Below, piece by piece: positions 1 through 12,900 of a DNA stretch of 64,000 bases. The notes under the pieces were generated by a model that saw only the letters and a program-made list of their open reading frames with translations, searched no databases and was not told where the DNA came from. Position 1 is the stretch's first letter, and every line of letters begins with the position of its first letter. The stretch comes from Atriophallophorus winterbourni. Its lineage: Eukaryota; Platyhelminthes; Trematoda; Plagiorchiida; Microphallidae. Location of the stretch: the NCBI GenBank assembly GCA_013407085.1, contig JACCGJ010025996.1:23761-87760 (forward strand), read 5' to 3'. A program made the position numbers and the translations under genes.

Positions 1-115
1 AATATGTTGTTAATGTTTGTGACTACGCATCCGTGCTAAACCCTTAGAAATATTCACAAAGCTGATCACGGCAGTCCATTATGGAAGCACTGGACACTAG
101 TTTTATTTTAGGTGA
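1..115 (+). repeat. Dispersed repeat, copy 1 of 3
   Basis: Matches 49203-49320 (ATGTTGTT, GACTAC.CATCCGTGC, ATTCACAAA, ATGGAAGCACTGGAC). A third, shorter copy lies at 49624-49712. Family not recognised. Confidence 0.6.
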
Positions 116-149
116 AGCAAAAAGCTTAACAATAACCATATGATTTCGA

Positions 150-484
150 GTAATGTAGAGAACGAAATATAAAATCTCTCAACAATCAAACAGTCACCTA
201 CCGCATGGTTAGTCATATACACATCCCGTTTGGAAGCGAAAACCGCAACAGATTCTGAGCGTTTGATTCCGTCAGGCAAAATGTTCCAAGTTAAACTATT
301 TCTTACCGAGAAAAAATTACTACCAATTTTCAATCGAGAATGCGGAATGCCTAAATCCTTTGTATTTTTTCGTGTTCCAGCAAGGCCACTGGTCTTTTGC
401 AAGTGTTTGAAGAATTGGTTTTTAGTATGCAAGATTTTGAATTCGAACAGGAGTTCACGCCGGATCTGTCAGTGTTCACTTTGA
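150..484 (-). pseudogene. CR1-like LINE ORF2, C-terminal relic
   Basis: The - strand reads a tail typical of CR1-like LINE ORF2: EFKILHTKN, then NFFSVRN...TWNILPDGIK, close to the usual NFFS-RV-N-WN-LP motif after the RT thumb. No other ORF2 part is present. Old fragment upstream of the first visible micro-exon. Confidence 0.6.
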
Positions 485-1408
485 CATGCACTAGATACAT
501 AGCGAACCCTCAGGAAATCAACGTTGTTAATAAATGATACAACTTCCTGCGTTAGGACGTTATCACAGTTTGCATGTACTTTACACAACATTCGAACAGA
601 AACGATATTCTGAATCCCCAGGGATATTGCCTGCGTATGTAAATTTTGATTGAAACTTCAAAACTTGGATTTTTTAGGATTCACCTTGATCAAAGTTGGA
701 ACTCTAGCGAGTTAGAAAATAAATCCAAAAGTATAAGAGCACAAATGTTTGCGTTTGCACAACACGTCACATATAGGAATGCTTACTCTAAAACAACAGA
801 CAAGCTTCATCCTGAAAAGTATACAATTTGTATGGCTATAATATTTCTCCGACTAGTCACGAAACCTGTTTTGAATTTTCGATTAGAACACACTATGAAA
901 TTTAGTTGCTAAATATAAACATTATTGAGTACTGACTATTCTAATTTAGTTCGCGCCCAAATCAAATTATCCGTATTTGAGCCCTCATGTTGTGTTGATT
1001 TTCTTCGACTAAACTCCAGTAGTGATCTCAACTAGGGGAACGGCGAGCGTTGAATCCATTTCTATGCAGAACAGGGTCGTATATATCGGAGAATATGTGT
1101 ATCGCAAAATCCTCACATGACCGAATTCTAACAATAGTTACCGAAATCCTGTATTAAATTAACAGTGATAAAAGTGCACACAAGCAATCCTGTCCCATGC
1201 TACAATAAGAAGATGTGTACCTGCCTAATGGGTTGCAATTTCCTGACAATTAATAGAATATGAAAATTTGCTTCATATATCCTATCGGAATAAGCAGCCA
1301 ATCGAAATATGTTCGAATATTACGGTAGAAAAATTTAGTCTGCCTGATACGAAAATTTACGTGCAATGAAATTAGGTTGGTTAAACAGAGATTTATGTAT
1401 TTTTTCAG
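485..1408. other. Unassigned DNA upstream of first visible exon
   Basis: AT-rich sequence. I looked for a signal-peptide exon ending in a donor and found none. An 88-codon frame at 646-912 (+) resembles nothing I recognise and is probably chance. Confidence 0.4.
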
Positions 1409-1429
1409 CCAAAATTAAACAAGATACAA
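1409..1429 (+). CDS. Micro-exon, 21 nt
   Basis: A strong acceptor (TATTTTTTCAG) and the donor GTAAGG flank 21 nt reading xKIKQDT in the common phase. It is the first exon visible. No upstream donor with an ATG exon was found in 1-1408, so the gene starts outside the window. Confidence 0.7.
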
Positions 1430-2779
1430 GTAAGGTTTTATTCTGTTATTTGAGCGTGAACCGAACAGTTTTGATATATATATTAAAAAATAGTTGTTGT
1501 GTGTAAGCGCTGGGGATTTGAGCACTGCAACGGCTGTCTATTACCGTTGATTTGATCGATTGTTTTGAATCAAGTGTGTGGATCGTACATGCAAAGGTTG
1601 GTTATGTCAATCTGATCGCCAGGTGGATCCCGGTATAAATTTGTTTACCACATTTTCACTTTCTTGAAGCATACTGGAAATAATCTTATTGTCTCCAGCT
1701 AAGGAGGACAAACAGCTAGAAACCGGTAGTGGTGCGTATGTAAGGGGCTGTTAGCCATTATGTAACTGTTAACTCCTGAACCTGCTATTCAGTCGGTGTT
1801 CGCCGAGCGTACATTCCTTATTCTGGAAGTTATGACATCATGCTAGATGGCACCGTTCGCTGGATTTCTTGAGACGTTCCGGAAAGCACGCGCCATAAAG
1901 GTGAATAAACATGAACTAGCGATGGTTAGGCTGAAGTTTGTTTACTCTCATTGTAAAGCTCGCTGTTTTGCGATTTTGGAGATGTATCAAACGAAAGCTT
2001 TTTCAAATCTAAACAAATAGGGCTAGCACGATAAATCCCTCAACACAATTTTCAACTTTCTAGCTTCTTTTCAATTCTGCTTGAATATATATCGGTTCTG
2101 CTAGAAACGTTTTGTAAAAGAACAAAGTCGTCTTTGATTTGCATAATCAATAGAACTGTTTCTTGCTCGCTATTTGTAACAAATTCATATTGAAGTCATT
2201 TTATGTGCAACTTTCAGCGACACCGGAATTAAAAGGTGAGTTCGTCTTGATAAATACTACTTTTTGAATTTATCAAACTAAGCAATTACCATTCATTCTG
2301 GAGATTCACAAATATGAATTCCAAAATTACAATGCATAAATTCTTGCACATAAACAATTTACCTCAAATCATATCATTCAAAATGGTTCTGTCCGAGGAT
2401 AAAACAATACTTTGGACGCGAATCAGTTATGCAGATGACTGTGAGGAACTGCAAATATATTTTCAAAACGTGTCGGATTGGGCTACTATGAATGATCTGA
2501 CTTTCAACATACGGGAAATCTAGATGGTACATATTGGAAAGGAAGTCTCCTGGACATATCGATAATAAACTGAAAATGTGGCTCGGAGCTCGTTGGGGAA
2601 CGGCCATGAAGTACAGATTAAGGGAAACATGAAGAAGACGATTTCCTTCTATTATATAACTACTGTAGGAGAATGGTCATCTTCAGGTTTCCCTTAATCC
2701 GTATTTCATGGTCTTTTTCCAAAGAGCTCCGAGCCAAATTTCAGTTTCTCATATATAGTATATAATATATAGAGATATA

Positions 2780-2827
<48 letters not shown>

Positions 2828-2843
2828 TAGTATTATATATAGA

Positions 2844-2879
<36 letters not shown>

Positions 2880-3862
2880 GTAATGTATGTATGTATATAA
2901 ATGTGTGTATATGTAATGTAATATTGCCATCTGGCTTCCAAATTTAACGGATTGTATATTGTTTGTATACTGTTCAGCTGTTACAAAGCCCACTGAACCT
3001 AATCCCATTGTCTCCAGCTAATACGGAAAAACAGCTGGAAACCGGTAGTGGTGTATGAGTAAGGAGATGTGAGCCATTATGCAACTGTTAACTTCTGAAC
3101 CTGCTATTCCGTGGGTGTTCGCCGAGCGTACATTCCTTATTCTGGAAGTTATGACATCATGCTAGATGGCACCGTTCGCTGGATTTCTTGAGACGTTCCG
3201 GAAAGCACGCGCCATAAAGGTGAATAAACATGAACTAGCGATGGTTGGGCTGATGTTTGTGTACTCTCATCGTAAAGCTCGCTGTTTTGCGATTTTGAGG
3301 ATGTACCAAACGAAAGCTATTTCAAATCTAAACAAATAGGGCTTGCACGATAAATCCTTCAACACAATTTTCAACTTTCTAGTTTATTTTCAATTCTGCG
3401 GGAATATATATCGGCTCTGCTAGAAACGTTTTGTAAAAGAACAAAGTCATCTTTGATTTGCATAATCAATAGAACTGTTTGTTGCTCGCTATTTGTAACA
3501 ATTTCATATTGAAGTTATTTTATTTGCAACTTTTAGTGACAATGGAAGTGAAAGGTGAGTCCATATTGATAAAATCTTCTTTTTGGAATTATCACATTAA
3601 AAAATTACCATTCATTCTGGCGAATCACAAATATGAGTTCCAAAATTACGTTATTAAAATCTTTCACTTGAACGATTTACCTCAATTCATATCAGCTAGA
3701 AAAGCTAGATGCTGCACTTTGACAACAATGTTGCTGGACATATCGATAACAAACTAAAAATGTGGTTCGGAGGTCGTTGGAAAACGACCATGAAGTACGG
3801 ATTAAGAAAATCTGAAGAAGTATATATATACTTGAAGTGAATCGTCTTTTTCTAGCTTTCTC

Positions 3863-3926
<64 letters not shown>

Positions 3927-6900
3927 TACATACCAGCAGGTTGGTCGGGATCGTTCGAAGAATATTTGGAAGATTCTCACTGGTTACGATATCGAGGATA
4001 ATAAACGTCAATTTGCACACAGCGTTGGAGTATGCGGCTCCTTGGCTAAGAAACTTCATTTCTCACTTTGAATAATTTTATTAATGAGCAGGAAATTTAG
4101 TTAGTACACCAAAGATTGATGTTCCGTACACCGAAAGATTGCGACGTCTGGGTCTATGTGACTTCACCCAATGGTGTATAAGACGTGATATTATTCTGCC
4201 ATATAGAATTGTGTCCAGCAAAGGAAATCAACTCATACAATTGTTTGAAGTGCGTGATGAGAAACTGAAACGTGTTCATTGCCTCATATCTTTATTTCTT
4301 AAGATCCCGTGTTGACAGTCAGCCCGATGTTTTCGCCATACCTGCAAGATTTCTTTGGAATTCCCTATGTGTGGTTGGCGATTCTTGCCCAGCGATATTT
4401 TAATCGAAATTGAACAACATTAGTGATCCTATTATTTTAAATAATATACTCGTCTCATAATGTTGTTTTCCTCTAACGGTTGATGTCTACCATGGATGTA
4501 ATTTAAACATTCGCATGATATTTTTATGTTCCACAATTTCTTAAATGACTGAACATTCCGATTTTGGAGGAAGAATCTCTCTCGCAGCGCTTGCAGCTTT
4601 AGGCAGTACTTCGTTGATCGGAGTATGTGTTTGCATATCTTTATGCTGGAGATAAACTGATGTGTTTTTTTCTTGACCAAATTGGAAAATTTTGATGCTG
4701 TCCCCACTGCTTTCTCGATTAAATCGCATCGGAGCGAGAACATATTATCGACCACTTTTTGAATTTTATCCAAAACAAGTAGATTTATTTTTGTTGAAGA
4801 AATTCCGATTTTTCCATATACGAATTCATTGTTCATGATTTAACCATAGCTACTCGCGGTTGCTTTTAATCTACTGTGACCGAACTTATCCATGCATACA
4901 CTATTCTGGTTTTCTGTTTATACTGTCATGATTTTGATTTATTCTAGCGCATTGGTAAAAAGGGCGAGTCACGGGCAATTAAAAGACACAGAAATCTTGT
5001 CTATTATCAAGCACAAGAGCACAAAGCACATAAATGATCGGCAAATACTCAGAAAACCCACAAACGTTCATTTGAGTAATTAGTTTGTCAAATGTATTTC
5101 AAAAGAAACCAACCGAATGACCTTGTTGGCGTTAAATAAAAACAGGTGATTTATAACTTTTCTGAAACTAGCAACAAAAATGTCTTGTTTCCGGATATTT
5201 TTGCTTGATTGCTCTGGGAGACGTTTTCTACTGATGCGGCTTTGGTCATGTGAATGTTGTTGGCGAAGATTTGGATAGGAAGCTCAGAGTGAACTGTTGG
5301 CTCTTCACTCAGTCTACCACAAACTGATTGCTTGCGTTCTTTCGTGTTTGATATTGACAGAAATAAATTGCTGCAACATCATCTAGTGAACAAAATGCTT
5401 CTCGCTGAATTCGCTTTAGCGGAAACAAAATAGCGACGGGTTGAACAGAACTGACTGGCGAGAAATGATATGAACTGATAAAGTATTGACAAACCGTGCT
5501 GATTCGACGTGAATTTCCCTTCGGCTCACATAGGTTGTTGAAGGATGTACATCACAAGCGCATGTTGGTTTCATCCTGTACAACCTTTCATATCACCAAA
5601 CATTCCTAAATGTGGGGAAAATTCTCACCCTCATCACTCTCAGCGAAACGCAGTACTCATTAAATCCGTGAAAGTTGGACGCTGACAGCGTGATCTACAA
5701 TCAACTTCAACATGATACTTTACACAGCTATTTATTCGAATCGGTAATAAGCAGGAAATGTACAACAAACCACTACATTCAAACAAAAAAATCACAGACT
5801 GATGCCACTGAATCCGCAATGGGTTACATGCAATTTGTCATCATTCGGTATGGACAGTAAGATTAGGTAGAGTGCCTGCGATGCGTTTATATACGTCCAA
5901 TATATGGTGGTGCTCACATCCTTTCTTACGCTGCATTGTATTTGTCTATTTTTATACAGATTTTCCATTTAAATTTGGTACGTTTTTTTAATCAATATTT
6001 TATCAATATCAATGATACATCATTTCATAGAAAATACATATTATAATTTTGCATGTGCTTGGAGACTGTCTCGTTTTTGTCCGATAACGCAATACATTTT
6101 GTTGCTCACATCCTCTCAAACGAATTTTACCATTATCAGGTGAGCCTAGAAAAAATGAAAAATTGTTTAACAATGTTACAATTTGGGACCGGTGAATCCC
6201 AATTTTTATGTTCCAATGAAACTAATCTTCGTGTTTACAACATGACGGTGGCAAATATTCAGAAACTGCTGGTACTGCGCAAGTGTGGTGAGCAATGGTA
6301 CATACTGCTCGTAAAGAAACGTCATGAGTTCTTAAACAACAATCATTTTGTGATTCTGCTTTGTGGAAAACCATATTCAACAGTGAGAGTTTAATTAGTG
6401 ATCAAAACCTGAACCACTTCGTATTGTATAGGGCAGGCTAATTTAGTTTTGATGCGTTGTTCAAATCAAGACCAAATGGGATAACGTCAATCACGTTGTT
6501 TACACATGCTTCAGGCCACTCAATTCAAAACTAACCACCAGCCCTTCGCGTTACACTAAGGTCAACGCGTCCACACAAATGACTTCGATTGGTCAAACGC
6601 GTTTATTACACACAAGACAAAGAACAAACGACAGGCCCATCTTATACAGTAAATCATGTAACCACAACCGTGAACCAAAACATGTTTATCCCGGGAGTAA
6701 CTTCGATCTGATTTGGCAATCGATTTTATGGCAACTGGTATGCTACTAGGTTTAACACACGTTTCGTTTAACAAAAGTTGATAAATTGCATATCGTTCGG
6801 TCGTAGCTGAGAATGTCCATCTTCTTATACTACTGAAGATGATGTTGCTTCAAGTGTTCGAATGCAATCATTTCCAAAACACGACATATTATGACACCTC

Positions 6901-9900
6901 TTCTTCCTCTCCTGTTGTACCAAAGGGTAATGTTCAGTATATCGGAATTAGCACTAAGCTTGAGGATACTTCGTACTAAGACAACACAATAAAAGTTAAT
7001 TTTCGTTCAAATTTAATTAAACATAAGAACATTGTCCTCATAAAGTTCAATTCTTCCGTCTACAGAGGACTTCCAACATGGAGAACACTTAACAAGTAAG
7101 TACCAGTTCAGAATGTACGATGATTTTTATTTTGAATACAAAGTTTCCTCACAATTCGATTTTCAAATTGTCATTTTCACTCTTGTATACATGGTATATC
7201 CAAGCATAACACGTGATGCTATCTGAAATGTGAAAACTGTTTGTGCTACCTGTAATCCATTTTAACTCTTTTCATCTTTTTAGCTATGAAATATGATCGC
7301 GGTAATTATGAATAGCATGCATTTTATGTTTTCGCAAAAATAACAATTCACCTATTTTTACAGATTTCATTGTCGATCGACCGATCGATCGACTTAATAA
7401 TGAGACCATTTTTCCAAAATGACTTGTAGAACAATCATTTTCACGCATATTTTCTATCTTATGGATTATTGAAGAAGAGTTCTTCTCTATGTCGAGTTGA
7501 TTTTTGGCGGTCGACATTTGGGATGTACGCAATTGCGTAACGTTTGGATAATCGTTTTGAAACCTGTCGACATTTACCATACAAGTTCAGACATACTTTC
7601 TCTAGACCGCTCAGTTTGAAGGCACTGTGCGAGGCGTCACCTGCGAACTGTTAGGGATCAGATACTGCATTTCACTGTTGAAGGTATCCACGACATCTGG
7701 AAAATACCGCCGATCGACTGATTGATACAAATTGCAATGCGCGATAGCAAATGGAACTGTTCCATCATGTGAGACGCTAAGGATCATGAATTCCCGTGCG
7801 CTTGCAATGCACATCCATGGTCATCTGCGGAAGGTAATTTGCAAGAGCGTAACATTCAAAATTATAGGAATTATTCTATCCGTAACCTAGTCCACTATCT
7901 AGTTGATCTAATTATTTGAATTTTAAAATAAAATCACTTTCAAATTTTCGGCAATAATTTTACCTGAAATGTTTGATATCCATGATAATAACAAAAATTG
8001 ACACACTTTTCCCTTTTCGTGAAATGACGCTTCATACTATGCTCAAAATTAAACAGTCAGGAGTCAGTTCTTCTCAACTCGTCTGATCTATGTTATGAGC
8101 TAGCATATCTATCTTACAACCGTCATTATACCGTGATTTTGAACTTCCGAATTTTCTGCCGTTGCTTTAAGAATAAGACATTTAGGCGGTATTGAACAGC
8201 ACATTATTTTGAAATCCATCAGTTCCTCGAGTTCATTAAACATCGTTTAAACATCGTGTTTCGTGTTACGAACCCTAATCAACAGTGGCTCAAAATAGTT
8301 TTGTTTATTTGTGTGATAAAACATGACCTAGCAAAATTATGCGATAGTATTTCAATGAAATAAACGTTCTCTTGATACCAGCTTCAGAATTCGATAAAGT
8401 ATCTTACTCTGTTCATGCACCATGTGTTCAACATATGACCTACGAAGGAAATGTATTACGTATGATCATACGAAAAGCATCATATTTATTCCAACTGTCT
8501 GCATGTAAACCCAACAGACACCGGGGTTCGAAAAGATCATATTCACACTTTTGTTGTCATTACGATTATTTATATCACTGTGTTCGACAGGTTATCCGCA
8601 AGATATATGTAAAAATAAAATAAAACAAGCTGAGAGATGGAGATATAATTCCTTGGTTGACTAATTGGTCTGCTTCACGCTGGCAGTCAGCCCGCAGATG
8701 GCGCATGCCGTAAAGGTTTTCATTAGTGACTGAAGTTGCTCTTATGATTAAGCTATATTGGCTCTATCACGTGACTATGTAGATATCTACAGTTTTGAAA
8801 CTCGGGCGTGTTCTGCACATACAATCATATTGTGAGGGGCAATGTGATTACGTTGATTGCACCTGTTTCAAGGTCCAACGTTAATCACGCACCCCAGATA
8901 GTCACACAGTTGACTATTGGCTTAATTCATCACAGGTACCAAACTTTCCAACGCTATTTACGTGTTTACTGTGCACATGACAACAAACATCGTACACCTA
9001 CCTCAGGTCGACAAAGCACGTCAACACTACACTGTCCTCAATATGTCCATGCAGGATTTTGTTTTCAACAGATTTGTTAATCCATTTCATGCAAACTTGT
9101 TCGATTCAATTTTAATTTTTACTGTATAAAAATCATATGGTTTTACTAAAATATCATGGAATAATAAGGAAACTACGAATAATATAACAAGCATTAACGG
9201 GTTTTGATTTGCTTACTGAGCAGTTTAAGATTCAGGTAAAAATCCAAAGTGTAGAAATTGTTTTCGTTTGGACTTGTAGATACATAGGATCAGAATGTGC
9301 AGTTATGGGTCAAAAAGCCATCAAGATTTCACCTAAACATAGGTTTATTTAGTGCGAATACAACATATTCGGGTAGATTGTTTCGCGTAAATTAATAACG
9401 CACCTCAAAAGCTATTCTGCAGTCAAGTCGTGAGTAAGGAACAATTATAGTTAACGTTTGAGCTCTTGTCTTATGCAAGCAACCTGTAATAATTAATCAT
9501 TGTAAAGGGTGATTTGCAGTAGTCAAACATTATAAACCAAAATAAAATTCCTCAGAAGACGAAGGCGTGGATGATTGAATGATATTATGGTTGAGATTCG
9601 CACATTGTATGATTTCCACGTGTGTATAGCGAAACATTTAGTAGCTTCATGGTAATTTCTTTCAAATTCGCAACATATCTCTAAAGCTATGACGACTATG
9701 TTTGAAATGTTTTGTGAGTCTGATGCACATATTCATTATTCGAAGAATTGTCTTTTTGCGAACCACATGAAAATCTTCTTTAGATGGAGACTTTTTGTGA
9801 CGTTTTCCGGTAGACGGAGAAGCAGTGGCTCGACATCCAAAGACTGTTGCTTATGAGCGCGTATAAGTCCTTCTTTTCCATCATGAACGCAAGTCTGTGT

Positions 9901-12900
9901 GCACCAAGAGAATATTCGAAGTCCACATAGTTTCCAAGTCTCAACATATGACGCCTTTGTAAGATGAGGAATTCAAGCACGAAACATGCTCTACTTGTAC
10001 AAACGAAGTTGAAAATATACATATAGTTTGATAACGAGTTGCCCTTTTTTAACTCCTTCTGGTTCCGATGGTATGGTCGCTCAAATCGTTACCAAACAAT
10101 ACATTCGAAACACGTATTTCCGTTTTACTATTGTTGTATCGGCGCTTCTTTCTCTACGCTTGCGTCAGAAGTTGGTATTCTGCCTATCTGACGCCGCAAT
10201 TTGATGAATTTGTACTTGTAATAAAATTACATTTTGTAAGCAACTTGAGCTCAGAATATATATAAAACAGCATAAGCTCAAGCATTGTTTCAGCTATGAA
10301 ATATTTCGCTGAATAATGAATCTATGTTGTGTTTGTTTATTTAATGCTTGAAACTAGTAAATGCATGTAATGCGTACCAATTACCGGATATATTCCAAAT
10401 GTATTTCATGTTTTTTAGGCGAAAGTAATTTTATATTCGAAGGTATTTTTTTCTCATTTAAAGTCACACAAATATCGTTTCATCATGCTCACATGTCAAA
10501 GTTGTTAATTCTATCAAAAGAATGATGTGCATTTGTATAGAAAATTTATCCGCATTGTGTTTTGGCGCAACTTTATGAATAATCTGCGATCGCATTAACA
10601 AACAAAACTTAACACGCGCAACTTAGTATTTATATGTTTAATTCTTAACGATCTTGACCTAATCAAAACTTCTTCAATGACTGAAACAAAGTACGATCAT
10701 CACCAATCGCTTGCATTTCAATCGCATAAACACAAACGATTGGTTTCGTGCTGTTTGCAGTCATCAAGTAGGGATAGTAGGATCAGGATTCGTATGCGTT
10801 CGAACAGTAGATGAGTAGTAAACTAGACTTAATCTCGTATGCCACAATATTCCGAAAGGGAATCAAATAAATTCCAATGGAACTTGCATACCTGAACTCC
10901 ATACGTAAAGCTAACAGTTCTAATCGTTAGAGAAAGTGAAAGTAAAGGCATAATTTCACTTCCACTATTTATAAATGATAGAATATTTACATAAAATTCG
11001 ACCAACTATACATCAAAAACGAAACTAGAAATAAGTGTTCTCCATGCATCATGAATAATTTATTAACATTCTATATAAATAATTTTTATTTCACAGTTAC
11101 ATTCAAAGACGGCAAGGACACAAGTGAGACATTTTAAAAAATCATTGATTAGAATCAAACTTTGATTTTGCGCTAGTTTTGAATAAATTCACTCAATTAA
11201 TAATATTTCACAACTTATTACTATACTTTGTGCTTTGTTCTGATGTACATCCATTTTAAATGGAGTTTTCGTGAGTGGTACGAACATTACATAGCTGGGC
11301 GTTAGGTGTTTGATTTGAACGAGTTACACTGCCAGATTTTTTGAACATCCAGTCTGTAGACCGTCCATACGTTTTTCGATCGACTAAATTCTCAATGATT
11401 GCAAAAATTCCACGTTAACCATAAGCACCAAGTGGGGCATTACATCTGTTACTCTGAAAACGCTTTAAAAGGAAAGGTTTAATGCGTGTATGTGTACAGG
11501 AGGGTTACCGCCCAAAACGCCTGGATCGAATGTGACCTAATGTGTTAGCGAAATTTGCTCTCACCCGCAAGTCATTTTATTCAGAGACCAAATTGATTTT
11601 TAAAAATAATTTCAGAATGGTCTAATATGATGATTTAGGTTGGAGAAGAAATGTTTCCCAACACTAGATTTTATGTTTTGCGACAACTCATCAGAACTGC
11701 ATACTTTGCATCAGGTCGGAATCTTAACCATGACCATCATAATTGGAGAACTACAATTTACGTCATGAGCTACTATCCGCCAGACTTGCCCATTTGAGTA
11801 TCGTCATATGCCCGGCCAGTCGAGAACTGCTCTAAAGACGTTTAACTACCGCCCTTTTGACGGAACGTTGCACTGGTATCAACTTGCTAAACGGTCCTGA
11901 TTTGCAAGAATAAGATCAAACAGCATGCATTTGCAGCATGTCTGTTATTTATGGAAACATATTTTGTATCCGAATGCATATCCCATGAGATTAAGGAAGT
12001 CATTCCAATCGAGACTAAATGAAGTATTCGATCCGAACGTCTATATCCCTTTGAGTTTAATCATTGAACACTCTCTATTTGAAATAAAATTCGTCACACC
12101 TTGTTTCTTGTTCCAAGGTCAGTAGCGTAACATCTCACACCGAGTTATCAATGTGTCAGCCGTGATCCAAATCTGATTTCCACCACAAAAGAGAACGTCA
12201 ATTCGTCAAATATTCGTTACGCACATGACGATGGAACGCATTCAGATAGGTTAACCACTTGTCTACTGACGGTGACTCAAGTTACCTCAAACAAGCAGTC
12301 CATTGCTCAGTAGCTTACGTCGGTACCTTTAGTCACCATCGGAGTGCAAGTTTCGTGTTTTCTTTAGCCATAACTAAGTAGAAAAACACAAAAATATCAT
12401 ACAATACTTATATCCAATTACCGTAGACAAAGGGTAAAACTTATTCGAATCAACTATGAGCTAGAGGTTTGTAAAAACGTTCTCTGTTCTGGCTGTCACT
12501 TCGCTTAGACAATAAGCACGATGACGTGTCTGCTGATCGCATTCTAACTCCCGCCAAGTTGACCGACTGAGATGACGAATTGCTGCCGCTTTTTTGTTCT
12601 ATTTGCTTATCGGCTTTTTTGAAAAAGTATTTCGTTAATTCATTTAAAGCATTAGAGATGCACTCACATCTTATCTCCACTATACTGCATTTAGAAGCGG
12701 ATCTTCATTTGTAAATTTCGAATAGATAACAATAATTACGCAAATGAATTGTTTGAGACAAATTGGGACGGCAAGAAATCACGGGGCACATATCATATCT
12801 ATATTGGTATTTAGTTGATTGGCTTCACAAGCACCCATAACTAGGGCTTAGGAGGTATAGACAGAACGATCACGATAAGCAGGCGTTGAAATAATGAAGA

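Larger units (their letters stand above)
1685..2640 (+). repeat. Tandem intragenic duplication, copy 1
   Basis: Shares long blocks with 3003-3840, including a near-identical ~130-bp stretch around 1850-1925 and the 18-nt micro-exon with its splice sites. Copy 1 also contains a CR1 RT fragment at 2395-2545 that is mostly absent from copy 2. Confidence 0.8.
3003..3840 (+). repeat. Tandem intragenic duplication, copy 2
   Basis: Second copy of the 1685-2640 segment, about 1.32 kb downstream. It carries the diverged micro-exon at 3537-3554 and a degenerate hammerhead SINE core at its 5' edge. Confidence 0.8.

Noticed and set aside
1486..1494. 9-nt TTGTTGTGT before GTAAGC
   Set aside because: Purine-rich AT sequence before the AG; no real acceptor.
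9225..9236. 12-nt AG/GT-flanked segment TTTAAGATTCAG with a GTAAAA donor
   Set aside because: In the gene's phase it has a TAA stop, and it lies in a dispersed repeat.
12117..12125. 9-nt segment after TTGTTCCAAG, with donor GTAACA
   Set aside because: Contains TAG in the common phase.
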